Made by a program: the position numbers and the translations under genes. DNA of 64,000 nucleotides from Methylopumilus universalis (lineage in GTDB: Bacteria; Pseudomonadota; Gammaproteobacteria; Burkholderiales; Methylophilaceae): NCBI RefSeq assembly GCF_006363895.1, contig NZ_CP040953.1, one strand, 5' to 3'. Below are positions 8,763-18,579 of this stretch, piece by piece (position 1 is the stretch's first letter; every line of letters begins with the position of its first letter). The notes beneath the pieces were generated by a model that searched no databases, had not been told where the DNA came from, and saw nothing but the letters and a program-made list of their open reading frames with translations.

Positions 8763-9914
8763 TTAGTCCTTTGGTTTTCGGTTGCTACCTGCCACCATTT
8801 TAATTTCGAACAAACGACAGTCTAACGCCCCGTTATATAACGGGGTTTTTTTTGTGGGTTTTAATCGCATATCTTTTGGCATCTCAAGATCTGCGGTTAA
8901 AAAATAAGTATTCCAACCTCCGAAAGATTCTTTCATATGTTTTGCCCAAACGGGATAGACTTCTTTTAAATCTTCGTCTTCCCCTATACGTTGACCATAA
9001 GGTGGATTGGTCACAAGCGTTCCTTCTGCTGTGGGAGGTTCTAATTTTATAAAATCACTATGCATGACTTTTGCAACCTCTTCCAAGCCTGCAACTTTTA
9101 AATTGTGACGCGCAACTCGCACGGCCCTTAAATCCATATCCGATCCATAAATATCTAAGAACTCAATGGGCTTCATTTTATTCATAGCTTCGGATTCAAT
9201 TTTTTTCCAAAGCGACTCATTATAGTTAGTAAGCTTTTGAAAACCAAATGTGCGTTTCATGCCGGGCGGTTGATTCACTGCCATCATAGCCGCTTCAATT
9301 AAAAAAGTACCACTACCACACATGGGATCTAAAAATGGTGTGCCTGGTATCCAGCCGGATAGCATAATGATGCCTGCCGCTAAGTTTTCACGTAAGGGTG
9401 CGATCACACTCACATCACGAAATCCTCTTTGATAAAGCGGTGCGCCCGAGGTATCTAGATAAAGTTGGTATTGATCTTGTGTAAGATAAGCATGAATGCG
9501 AACGTCAGGATCTCTCACACTCACTGATGGTCTTAACACTCCCTCTTCACGGAAACGATCACACACTGCATCTTTAATACGAAGGGTCACAAAGTCTAAA
9601 CTTTTTAAAGGGCACTTTACACCTGTGACTTTGACGCGAATCGTCTGATTCACTTTAAACCATGAAGGCCAATGAAGTTTAAACGTCGCTTTATAAATAT
9701 CTTCTTCAGTAGCATAACTACCCTGACCTACTCGAGACATAATACGCGTAGCAATTCGACTATGTAAATTGACGCGATACATCGTGTCCAAATTGCCTTC
9801 GAACGATACACCGCCATCGGTGGCAACAATTTTTAATGCATGTTGTGCTGAAAGCTCTTCTTCTAATAGAGCTTCCAATCCTCGTGGGCATGTTGCAAAA
9901 AATTGAAAATTCAA
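8763..9914 (-). CDS. rlmL: THUMP-domain 23S rRNA guanine-N2 methyltransferase, RlmL type
   Basis: Probably methylates a guanine N2 of 23S rRNA (G2445 in E. coli) using SAM. The 383 residues correspond to only the RlmL half of E. coli RlmKL; the RlmK half is absent, as is usual outside enterics. The N-terminal ferredoxin-like and THUMP region spans about residues 1-155. The Rossmann methyltransferase follows, with DPMCGSGTFLIEAA as SAM motif I and NPPYGQR (about residue 305) as catalytic motif IV. It starts 19 bp after the spermidine-synthase-like gene. Its 3' end also encodes the tpx terminator on the other strand. Confidence 0.9.
   Translation of the reverse strand: MNFQFFATCPRGLEALLEEELSAQHALKIVATDGGVSFEGNLDTMYRVNLHSRIATRIMSRVGQGSYATEEDIYKATFKLHWPSWFKVNQTIRVKVTGVKCPLKSLDFVTLRIKDAVCDRFREEGVLRPSVSVRDPDVRIHAYLTQDQYQLYLDTSGAPLYQRGFRDVSVIAPLRENLAAGIIMLSGWIPGTPFLDPMCGSGTFLIEAAMMAVNQPPGMKRTFGFQKLTNYNESLWKKIESEAMNKMKPIEFLDIYGSDMDLRAVRVARHNLKVAGLEEVAKVMHSDFIKLEPPTAEGTLVTNPPYGQRIGEDEDLKEVYPVWAKHMKESFGGWNTYFLTADLEMPKDMRLKPTKKTPLYNGALDCRLFEIKMVAGSNRKPKD
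8828..8853 (+). terminator. Rho-independent terminator of tpx, embedded in rlmL coding sequence
   Basis: The palindrome CCCCGTTATATAACGGGG (8828-8845) is followed by eight T (8846-8853) on the plus strand, 69 bases after the tpx stop. It has the form of an intrinsic terminator for plus-strand transcripts. On the minus strand the same bases encode KKTPLYNGA of the RlmL-type protein; there is no T run in that direction, so it should not stop rlmL. Confidence 0.85.
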
Positions 9915-9933
9915 ATGTCTTAACCTTTAAAAA

Positions 9934-10731
9934 TTATTGATCGAATATAATCATGCTCGATGCTTGATGATTATGAAGCATAAGCTGGTTAAAAAATGAT
10001 AAAAATTCGAGCCCATAAGTTTTTTCAAGTAACTTCGCTTTTGCTCGCAATATCTTTACATCCAATTCTTTTGGAGTGTCATGAAAACCCAACACAATTT
10101 GGTTACCTGGTTTACCTGTGGGAATGATCAGGATGAGCCCTTCGAAAACGCGACGCATGCGGTCAACGTAAAGATCATAATGAGGGTCACTCGCCCATAT
10201 ATTCATCACAAAGATACCATTTGTCCGCAAAGTCGATTTACATAGGTCAAAAAATGAGAGGCTCCTAAAATTTCGAGGAATGCCATCAGGGTCGAAAGCA
10301 TCAATCATTAATACATCGGTCGACTCCGGATGTTCTTTCATAAAAGGGATTCCATCGCCGTGAATCACCTTGAGTGATTTATCGTTAGGCGGAAGATAAA
10401 ACATAAGGTGCGCCACACCAATCACTTTTCGATGAATCTCAACCACAATCGATTTCATATCAGGTAAAAACCGATGAATAAATTTAGGGATAGATGCGCC
10501 CCCTAAACCAATCAATAAAATTTTACGAGGTCGAGCATGAAAGAGAAGAAACATCATCATGGCTCGTGTATAGGTGAGTTCTAAGTGAAAAGGTTTTTTT
10601 AAGCGCATTGAACTTTGGATTGCGTGCGATGCAAAATGCAAAGAACGCACACCTTCAGATTCACTGACATCAATACTGATGTCATCATCCATCACTTCTT
10701 CACGAAATATTTTTTTAAATAAGTCTCTCAT
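9934..10731 (-). CDS. Spermidine-synthase-like methyltransferase-fold protein
   Basis: A 265-residue protein of the spermidine/spermine synthase fold. LLIGLGGASIPKFIHRFLP resembles the nucleotide-binding glycine loop, VVEIHRKVI the acidic residue after strand 2, and DVLMIDAFDPDGIP the strand-4 motif. The loop reads GLGGAS rather than the GGGDG of true polyamine aminopropyltransferases, so a polyamine product is not assured. Related SpeE-like proteins of unproven function are common. It overlaps the hrpA stop by 4 bp and is followed 19 bp later by rlmL, which places it in an RNA-processing neighbourhood. Confidence 0.7.
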   Translation of the reverse strand: MRDLFKKIFREEVMDDDISIDVSESEGVRSLHFASHAIQSSMRLKKPFHLELTYTRAMMMFLLFHARPRKILLIGLGGASIPKFIHRFLPDMKSIVVEIHRKVIGVAHLMFYLPPNDKSLKVIHGDGIPFMKEHPESTDVLMIDAFDPDGIPRNFRSLSFFDLCKSTLRTNGIFVMNIWASDPHYDLYVDRMRRVFEGLILIIPTGKPGNQIVLGFHDTPKELDVKILRAKAKLLEKTYGLEFLSFFNQLMLHNHQASSMIIFDQ

Positions 10732-13700
10732 GGATAAAAAGGAATATCATCCAATGCTTTTTCTAATCGCTTAAGTGAGACAGGGTATGCTGTTTTCAAA
10801 TCCTGGGCGAATAATGACACATGAAGCTCTTCAATCTGCCATTGAAAATCTTTTAAGGCTTTAGGAGGTGTCATATTTTTTGAGATATAGGGTTTTAATC
10901 GCTCACCCAGCAATTGGTGAATACGATCAATATCTTTTTGCATGATTGCATCTTTATCTGCTCTTGTAGGATATTTTTCAATGCGAATCATAAGCGCTTT
11001 CAAGTATCTTGGAAGATGTGAAAATATCTCTGAAGGTGTCGATATAATAAATTCATTATGGATTAAGAAGTTCATACGACTTACAAAGATAGATTCTGAT
11101 CTTTTTTGTATGGGACTTAACGTTTTTAATAATTGTTTAATTTGATGGTAATGATTAGCACTCAAATGAATAGCGTCTAAGAGGGCCTTCATCGTTTGTG
11201 GCAGCACATTTTTAATACGTTTAATGAGTGTAATAAAATCACTTGAAGTCCTTGGCATCACTTCTTCAGAATTCAAGGCTGTATCTAAAATCATTTCAAT
11301 CACATCACCTTTTAATTCTTCAGCATCGATCATGTCTCTTAAGAAAAGCTGGGCTTCTTTCAGTTTATTTAAATCTTTTTCAAGTTGTTTGAGTTGTGGC
11401 TTCAATTCAAAACTGAGCAATCTTAAAACACCTTGACGATGCGATACTTTAGCCTCCTCCTCTGAGACAAACACACGGATAGCTACCGATTCATCTTCAT
11501 CAGATAATCCCACAAAACCTTTGTAATCTTTTTGATGTGTATTTAATTCAATAGCATGCGGTAGTTCGTCAAAATCCCACCGTTTTAAATTAAATCGTTC
11601 AACCGCATTAGTCTTATCATTCTTTTTGACATGCACTTGTGGCTTGACTGAACCTTTTAGAAGATTTAAATCACGACCTTGTGATACAAGCTCATTCTTT
11701 TGGTTCACCACTTCAATATTCATAAAACAATGACGAGGCAGACTTTCGATTTCCTCCTCACCTATCATGTAAGGTTCTTTTGTTTTCTTTAAAACAAAAT
11801 CACTGATCGATTGAAATAAATGGTGATGGGTTTTGTATTGGGTTAAGAATTCAGTCACAGTATCTGTGAGTGGAAAAAGTTGAGTGCGAATATTTTTAGG
11901 CAATGACTTAAAAATACAATTGAGTTTTTCACGAATCATCCCGGGAACTAGCCACTGCATGATATTTAAATCAAGCTGATGAAAATCAATTTCAGATATA
12001 ACTGCTGTTACACCGTCATCAGGATGACCGGGTTCAAACCGATATTTCAATGGAATCGTGACGCCTTCGATATTTAAAGTTTCTGGGTATTGAACTTCCG
12101 TAATCTCATTAGCATCCCGCCTCATAAGAAGTTCTTTGGTGAGGAATAAGACTTGAGGATGCTTATCCTCTATCTCGCGACGCCAATCTTCAAATCCCAC
12201 ACCATTGATAATACCCTGCGGTATTTTTTCATCATAAAACTGAAAAAGGTCTTCTTCATTGACCAATACATCAAGTCGTCTTGCTTTATGTTCTAAGAGC
12301 TCAACCTCTTCAATGAGGTCCTGATTATGTTTCCAAAACAATCCTTTTGAAACGTAGCCACCTGAGACTAGGCCTTGTCTAATAAATATTTCGCGTGCGA
12401 TTTCTGGATTGATCGGCCCAAAGTGCACATTGCGCTTAGGCACAATCGTTAATCCATAGAGTGTAATTCTTTCATGCGCATTCACGCGAGATAACTTAGT
12501 ATCCCAATAAGGATCTGTATGGTGATGTTCTACTAAATGTAAGCTTAAAGATTCAATCCATTCCACATCGATTTCAGCCGCTGTTCTCGCATATAGTTTT
12601 GTCGTATCTACAAGATCTGCTGCCATCACCCATTTCGATCTTCTCCTCTTAATGTTTGATCCTGGGGACAAGTGAAATTCAATATTTCGAGCGCCCACGT
12701 ATGAATCATCTTCTAGTGCTTTGATGCCAATATTGCCTAAAAGCCCTGCGAGTATCGATCGGTGAATTTGGACATAATTAGCCGGCTTATCATTCTCTTT
12801 ATAATTCATGTCTAAAATGAGTTCTCGAATTTGATCATGCAAATCTCGCCACTCACGCATTCTCAGATAAGACAAGAAATGTGCATGACAAAGTTTTCTT
12901 AAATTATTTTGGGTTGTCTTCTTCTGAATAGCCTCATCAAAGAATGCCCAAAGTTTTAAAAAAGATACAAAATCAGATTTTTCGTCAAAGAATCGAACTT
13001 GCGCTGCTTCACTTTCGGCTTTTTTATCCAAAGGTCGTTCTCTTGGATCTTGGATACTCAACGCACTCACAATAATTAAAAGTTCAGACAGTGCATTTTC
13101 TTTTTTTGCCTGAAGCAACATGCGACCTAATCTTGGATCCATGGGAAGTTTAGCTAGATCACGACCTATGACTGTTAACTCATATTGATCATTCACAGCA
13201 CCTAATTCTTGCAATAATAAATAACCGTCTTGAATGAATCGTCTGCTAGGTGGCTGAATAAAAGGAAATTGTGAGACGTCGCCCAAATGAAGCGAAGCCA
13301 TTTTTAGAATAACGGAGGCGAGCGATGATCGATAAATTTCTGGGTCTAAAAATAAAGGTCTCGCGTTAAAATCATCTTCTGAATAGAGCCTTACACAAAT
13401 ACCATCAGACACACGCCCACATCGACCACTTCGTTGCTTAGCTGATGCTTGAGAAATTTTTTCAATTTGTAATTGTTCAACTTTATTTCTGGTGCTATAG
13501 CGATTCACTCTCGCAATACCAGGATCGATGACATATTTAATACCAGGGACAGTCAATGATGTTTCAGCAACATTGGTAGACAAGATAATACGTCGTCCAT
13601 TTGAACCTCTAAATATTTTTTGTTGCTCTTCATTGGAAAGCCTTGAAAAAAGAGGAAGGATTTCGTAATGCGGTGGCAATTTATTTTTTAGAAATTCAGC

Positions 13701-14489
13701 GATATCTCGAATTTCACGCTCGCCTGGTAAAAATATTAGAGTGTCTCCTCCTGCTTTTGAGAAATCCTTCACCACATCAAGAATAGCCTCTTCAATTTTT
13801 TCTACTTGGTCGTCTTCGTCTTTTACTTCTAAGGGTCGATAGCGAATCTCAACGGGATATGTCCTACCTGAGACTTCAATAATCGGTGCCTGATTAAAGT
13901 GTTTAGAAAAGCTCTCCACATCTATGGTCGCACTGGTAATAATAATTTTTAAATCAGGACGTCTAAGAGTTAGTTGCTTTAAGTAACCCAAAAGAAAATC
14001 AATATTAAGACTTCTTTCATGGGCTTCATCAATAATAATGGTGTCGTATTTTTTAAGGTCCGGGTCGGTTTGTGTCTCAGCTAAGAGAATGCCGTCAGTC
14101 ATCACTTTAATGAGTGTTTGTTGAGACACTTTATCTGCGAATCGAATCTTAAAGCCAACGACATCACCTAAAGGTGATTTTAGTTCCGATGCTATACGAG
14201 AGGCCACTGATCTCGCCGCAAGACGTCTAGGTTGTGTATGCCCAATGAGGCCTTTGATACCGCGGCCTAAATGAAGACATAGCTTAGGGAGTTGTGTGGT
14301 TTTACCTGATCCTGTCTCACCACACAAGATCACAACTTGATGGTTAAGAATCGCTTCATTAATCTCTTTAATTCTTTGTGAGACTGGAAGTGCTTCCGGA
14401 AAATCAATAGGTAGCAGGCTTTCTAATCGAGCTTGTCTTGATGCTTCAATCGCTAAATTTTTATCTTTGTTTTTTAATGACTCACTCAC
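10728..14489 (-). CDS. hrpA: ATP-dependent RNA helicase HrpA (DEAH box)
   Basis: Large DEAH-box helicase, implicated in other bacteria in mRNA handling and rescue of stalled ribosomes. Walker A GETGSGKTT is at residues 57-65, DEAH in IIIDEAHERS near 155, SAT in ITSATIDVESF, and motif VI QRSGRCGRVSDG. Winged-helix, HA2 and OB domains follow, then the long C-terminal DUF3418 region typical of bacterial HrpA. The 1253 residues are close to E. coli HrpA (about 1300). It starts 10 bp after the small secreted protein gene and overlaps the next gene by 4 bp, so it is probably the centre of an operon. Confidence 0.96.
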   Translation of the reverse strand: MSESLKNKDKNLAIEASRQARLESLLPIDFPEALPVSQRIKEINEAILNHQVVILCGETGSGKTTQLPKLCLHLGRGIKGLIGHTQPRRLAARSVASRIASELKSPLGDVVGFKIRFADKVSQQTLIKVMTDGILLAETQTDPDLKKYDTIIIDEAHERSLNIDFLLGYLKQLTLRRPDLKIIITSATIDVESFSKHFNQAPIIEVSGRTYPVEIRYRPLEVKDEDDQVEKIEEAILDVVKDFSKAGGDTLIFLPGEREIRDIAEFLKNKLPPHYEILPLFSRLSNEEQQKIFRGSNGRRIILSTNVAETSLTVPGIKYVIDPGIARVNRYSTRNKVEQLQIEKISQASAKQRSGRCGRVSDGICVRLYSEDDFNARPLFLDPEIYRSSLASVILKMASLHLGDVSQFPFIQPPSRRFIQDGYLLLQELGAVNDQYELTVIGRDLAKLPMDPRLGRMLLQAKKENALSELLIIVSALSIQDPRERPLDKKAESEAAQVRFFDEKSDFVSFLKLWAFFDEAIQKKTTQNNLRKLCHAHFLSYLRMREWRDLHDQIRELILDMNYKENDKPANYVQIHRSILAGLLGNIGIKALEDDSYVGARNIEFHLSPGSNIKRRRSKWVMAADLVDTTKLYARTAAEIDVEWIESLSLHLVEHHHTDPYWDTKLSRVNAHERITLYGLTIVPKRNVHFGPINPEIAREIFIRQGLVSGGYVSKGLFWKHNQDLIEEVELLEHKARRLDVLVNEEDLFQFYDEKIPQGIINGVGFEDWRREIEDKHPQVLFLTKELLMRRDANEITEVQYPETLNIEGVTIPLKYRFEPGHPDDGVTAVISEIDFHQLDLNIMQWLVPGMIREKLNCIFKSLPKNIRTQLFPLTDTVTEFLTQYKTHHHLFQSISDFVLKKTKEPYMIGEEEIESLPRHCFMNIEVVNQKNELVSQGRDLNLLKGSVKPQVHVKKNDKTNAVERFNLKRWDFDELPHAIELNTHQKDYKGFVGLSDEDESVAIRVFVSEEEAKVSHRQGVLRLLSFELKPQLKQLEKDLNKLKEAQLFLRDMIDAEELKGDVIEMILDTALNSEEVMPRTSSDFITLIKRIKNVLPQTMKALLDAIHLSANHYHQIKQLLKTLSPIQKRSESIFVSRMNFLIHNEFIISTPSEIFSHLPRYLKALMIRIEKYPTRADKDAIMQKDIDRIHQLLGERLKPYISKNMTPPKALKDFQWQIEELHVSLFAQDLKTAYPVSLKRLEKALDDIPFYP

Positions 14490-14499
14490 AATTTAAAAA

Positions 14500-14928
14500 T
14501 TACTGCTTCACGCAATCTTCAAATCCTGAATTACCACCCTTAAATTGTGGTTCAAAATAAAACTTATGGAATTGCCATTGTCCTTTTGCATTTTTACTAA
14601 ACTGTGAAATGCCTGTACCAAAATCATGAGTCGATTGATTTTCTAATGCAAAGTGCATGGCAGCACTTAAGCCATTTGCTGCCATATGGCCTGGGTATTT
14701 ACCATAACCAGGTACCTCGAGTAAAAAGTCATAACTTCCATATTGAGCTTGGCTATGCTCTTTTTTTAACTTTAATGTTACCTTGCCCTTGTATTCGCCT
14801 TCATGCATATCCAGTCCGTTACATTGATAAACGCCAGTGAAATCAGGTCCGGTGAACGCGGGGATTTTATGTGCTGCAAAACTGAGTGACGTTGTAATCA
14901 AACAAATAAAACTTAAAACAAAACGCAT
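14500..14928 (-). CDS. Small secreted protein of unknown function
   Basis: A 142-residue protein with a clear N-terminal signal peptide (hydrophobic residues 3-18, likely cleavage after SFAA). The mature part is rich in Gly, Phe and Tyr, contains TGVYQCNGLDMHEGEYKG, and has two cysteines (one in YQCNG, one in the final DCVK) that could form a disulfide in the periplasm. A strong ribosome site (AAGGAGAG) precedes the ATG. I do not recognise a named family. It sits between the SAM methyltransferase gene (15 bp upstream) and hrpA (10 bp downstream), so it is probably co-transcribed. Confidence 0.75.
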   Translation of the reverse strand: MRFVLSFICLITTSLSFAAHKIPAFTGPDFTGVYQCNGLDMHEGEYKGKVTLKLKKEHSQAQYGSYDFLLEVPGYGKYPGHMAANGLSAAMHFALENQSTHDFGTGISQFSKNAKGQWQFHKFYFEPQFKGGNSGFEDCVKQ

Positions 14929-14943
14929 ACCGCTCTCCTTTTT

Positions 14944-15765
14944 TTAAATGATAGGTAAAAATCTAGATTTTAAAGACTCTAGATGACATGTTTTTAGAAT
15001 TTCTTCTAATCGATCTAATGCAATTTTTTTAGGCTGATGAGTATTCTCAGCCATGATAAGTTCATTTTTCATGGAGTGTTCCCAGCCCACCAACTCAGTG
15101 ACTGTAACCCTGTAACCCATACCTTCTAGCAGTAAGCATCTTAATACATTCGTGAGATGGCTTCCAAATTCTCTTGTATGCATGGGATGTCGCCATAATT
15201 CAGATAATGTATATTTTAATTGATCAGATTTCTCAGATCGTAAAGTTTTTGACACTTCTGCCTGGCAACAAGGAATGAGCACAATATATTGCGCCTCCTT
15301 TTTAAGCCCAAAAAAAATGGCATCATCTGTGGCTGTATCGCATGCATGAAGAGCTGTCACCATATCTACTTTTTTTGGAAGGCTCGAATCATCCAGTGAA
15401 TTTTTTATATTGGATGCTAAGAAATGCATGCGATCAAATTTTAAAGTATCAGCCAAAGCTTTGGCTTTCTCAATGAGCTCTGGTCGGTGATCAATCGCAA
15501 AGATTACCCCCCCTTTATCTTTTAAAAAAAGATCGTACAAGATAAAGCCTAAATAAGACTTTCCAGCACCATGATCTACCAAAGTAAACTGAGGATTCGT
15601 TGCTAACGCTTTTTCTAAATAAGGCTCAATCAACTGATAGAGATGATAAACCTGTTTTAATTTGCGTCTCGAATCCTGATTGATCTTTCCATCACGCGTT
15701 AAAATATGCAGTGACTTTAGTAATTCGATCGACTGATTTGGCTTAATATCTTTTAAATCTTCCAT
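14944..15765 (-). CDS. Class I SAM-dependent methyltransferase, METTL25/RRNAD-like
   Basis: A 273-residue protein with a Rossmann methyltransferase core. LVDHGAGKSYLGFILY is an unusual motif I, AIDHRPELIEKA supplies the acidic ribose-binding position, and VTALHACDTATDDAI followed by IVLIPCCQAEV resembles the C-terminal motifs of the methyltransferase-domain-13 group related to METTL25. The substrate is unknown; RNA or protein targets are both possible. It is divergent from rbgA and appears to open the minus-strand run leading to hrpA and rlmL. Confidence 0.75.
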   Translation of the reverse strand: MEDLKDIKPNQSIELLKSLHILTRDGKINQDSRRKLKQVYHLYQLIEPYLEKALATNPQFTLVDHGAGKSYLGFILYDLFLKDKGGVIFAIDHRPELIEKAKALADTLKFDRMHFLASNIKNSLDDSSLPKKVDMVTALHACDTATDDAIFFGLKKEAQYIVLIPCCQAEVSKTLRSEKSDQLKYTLSELWRHPMHTREFGSHLTNVLRCLLLEGMGYRVTVTELVGWEHSMKNELIMAENTHQPKKIALDRLEEILKTCHLESLKSRFLPII

Positions 15766-15839
15766 AACTACATCAGTTTAACGTATGCGCGATCACTTAT
15801 GACAGAGTAAAATGTCGAAGAATTAACGAAAGCTTGATT

Positions 15840-16709
15840 ATGAGTATTCAGTGGTTTCCAGGGCACATGGTCGCGGCGCAAAAAAAAGCTGCCGAAACCA
15901 TGGAATTTACCGATGTAGTCATCGAAGTCTTAGATGCAAGAATGCCTGGCGCATCGCAAAATCCTATGATTAGAGAGCTGGGAGCTGCTCGGCAACGCGC
16001 GCATCTTAAAGTGCTTAATAAATCAGATTTGGCAGACCCCAAGATTACCGACCAATGGATTCAATTCTTTAACGCACTCCCTAAAACAAAAGCTATTGCC
16101 ATTTCGTGCAAAAAATCTGGGGACTCAAAAAAAATCCTTACGGCTTGTAAATTACTAGCCCCTCACAGAAGTTCGCCACTCAAACCTCTTCGAATGATGA
16201 TTATGGGGGTACCAAATGTCGGAAAGTCCACCATTATGAATGCCATTTTAAATAAGCGCATTGCAAAAGTTGGAGATGAGCCAGCTGTCACAAAACAACA
16301 ACAAAGACATCAAATCAATGATCATATGATCTTGGTCGATACACCTGGCATGATGTGGCCTAAAATCCAATATTCATCGGATGGATATATTCTGGCAATT
16401 AACCACGCCATAGGGAAAAATGCTTACGATGAAGAAGATATCGCGAAAGAGCTAGGCTCTATTCTCTTAAGGGCATATCCAGATTACCTAAAATCTAGAT
16501 ATGCGATGAACGGGGATGATGCAATACGTGACTCGATCGACTTATTGGAAACAATAGCTAAGAAAAAAAAATTGCCGCTCAATAAAGGTTTATTAGATAC
16601 CAGAAAAGTTGCCACGCTGCTTATCAATGACTACAGAAATAGCTTGCTTGGGCGAATTAGTTTAGAGTCACCAGAATCAAGAGATCTCATGATGAAAGGG
16701 CATAAATAA
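15840..16709 (+). CDS. rbgA: Ribosome biogenesis GTPase YlqF/RbgA
   Basis: Circularly permuted GTPase that helps late 50S subunit assembly in Bacillus. The permuted order is visible: G4 NKSD at residues 60-63 precedes G1 GVPNVGKST at 123-131 and G3 DTPG at 167-170. The N-terminus begins SIQWFPGHM, the family hallmark with the His used in place of a catalytic Gln. I chose the ATG at 15840 (289 residues) over an in-frame TTG six bases earlier, because it gives the family N-terminus. It is divergent from the methyltransferase gene. The glycosyltransferase gene starts 2 bp after its stop. Confidence 0.93.
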   Translation: MSIQWFPGHMVAAQKKAAETMEFTDVVIEVLDARMPGASQNPMIRELGAARQRAHLKVLNKSDLADPKITDQWIQFFNALPKTKAIAISCKKSGDSKKILTACKLLAPHRSSPLKPLRMMIMGVPNVGKSTIMNAILNKRIAKVGDEPAVTKQQQRHQINDHMILVDTPGMMWPKIQYSSDGYILAINHAIGKNAYDEEDIAKELGSILLRAYPDYLKSRYAMNGDDAIRDSIDLLETIAKKKKLPLNKGLLDTRKVATLLINDYRNSLLGRISLESPESRDLMMKGHK

Positions 16710-16711
16710 AG

Positions 16712-17503
<792 letters not shown>

Positions 17504-17524
17504 AAGTTAATATATTTAAAAAAA

Positions 17525-18574
17525 TTGATTAAACTTATCAAAAATTTTATCAACGACAATCTTCAAAAATGTAGGCATTTTATTGTTCACGTTTTGTTCC
17601 TCATTCTCAATCGATTTGCAAAAGAAAGACAGCGCCCAAAAAAAATCAATAAAATCTTACTGATAAGAAGAAATCGTCTCGGCGATGCTATCAATCTTCT
17701 TCCTATAATTGAACTCATTCGAAGAAAATATCCACTCTTAAAAATTTGTGTTTTAGCTGAGGCATATAATGCAGAGATTTTTCGTTATTCAACTCATATT
17801 GATAAAATTTTTGCTCTTAACGAAAATTCCTGGGGCGGAAGAAATTTCTTTTTTTTAAATCCTGTTGTCAGAGCAGTGAGAAAAGAAAATTTTGATCTAG
17901 TTATAGCATTTGGTGGCTATACCTCAACGCTTGCAAAACTAGTTTATTTCATCAAGCCCAAGTATAGTGCCGGTGTGATTTCAAATAAAGGATTTTTCTT
18001 TGATTTAGTTTATGACAAGAAGATCAAACCTTCCTCAAATATCTCATCACATGTTGAGGATATGGCGCAAGTGGCGCGGGCTTCTGGTTTAAAAATCGCA
18101 AAATCAATTCCATATACCCACCTAGAACTAATTGAACAAAAAAATCATGGATGGTTAGCTATTTGTCCGGACGTGGAAAGGCCTGAAAGCCAATATCCTA
18201 TCGATCAATATGGAGAAGTCATTAAAAAATTATTAAAAGATATAAAAATAAAAAAAATAATTCTTCTTGTTAAAGATAAAAATAGCCCATATATGAAACT
18301 AACACAGTACGGAGCTCAGTATATTGAAACAAGAAATCTACATGACCTTATTAAGTATTTGGCAACCTGTAACTATGCTATTACAGCTGAGGGCGGCTCA
18401 GCTCATATCGCTGGCGCTCTTGGACTTTCGATTTGTGTCATATCTGGTACAAAAAACCAGAGCTATTGGAAGCCCCATACAAAGAAAATTAAAACATTTA
18501 TGAGTAGTCATGGTGTAAAACAAATTGATCCAGAAATTATTATTAAAGGAATTCGTGCTTTTAAATCAAGATAG
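17525..18574 (+). CDS. Glycosyltransferase family 9 (heptosyltransferase-like)
   Basis: A 349-residue GT-B protein of the heptosyltransferase/ADP-heptose:LPS family. ILLIRRNRLGDAINLLP (residues 44-60) is the family N-terminal motif with the Gly-Asp that contacts the acceptor phosphate. AEGGSAHIAGALGLSICVISG near residue 295 is the nucleotide-sugar site. The first 40 residues are an extra hydrophobic and basic segment that may associate with the membrane. The only start that includes the whole domain is TTG at 17525. Likely role: a sugar transfer to LPS core or a related surface glycan. Convergent with the next GT9 gene, 5 bp apart. Confidence 0.85.
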   Translation: MIKLIKNFINDNLQKCRHFIVHVLFLILNRFAKERQRPKKINKILLIRRNRLGDAINLLPIIELIRRKYPLLKICVLAEAYNAEIFRYSTHIDKIFALNENSWGGRNFFFLNPVVRAVRKENFDLVIAFGGYTSTLAKLVYFIKPKYSAGVISNKGFFFDLVYDKKIKPSSNISSHVEDMAQVARASGLKIAKSIPYTHLELIEQKNHGWLAICPDVERPESQYPIDQYGEVIKKLLKDIKIKKIILLVKDKNSPYMKLTQYGAQYIETRNLHDLIKYLATCNYAITAEGGSAHIAGALGLSICVISGTKNQSYWKPHTKKIKTFMSSHGVKQIDPEIIIKGIRAFKSR

Positions 18575-18579
18575 TCTGA

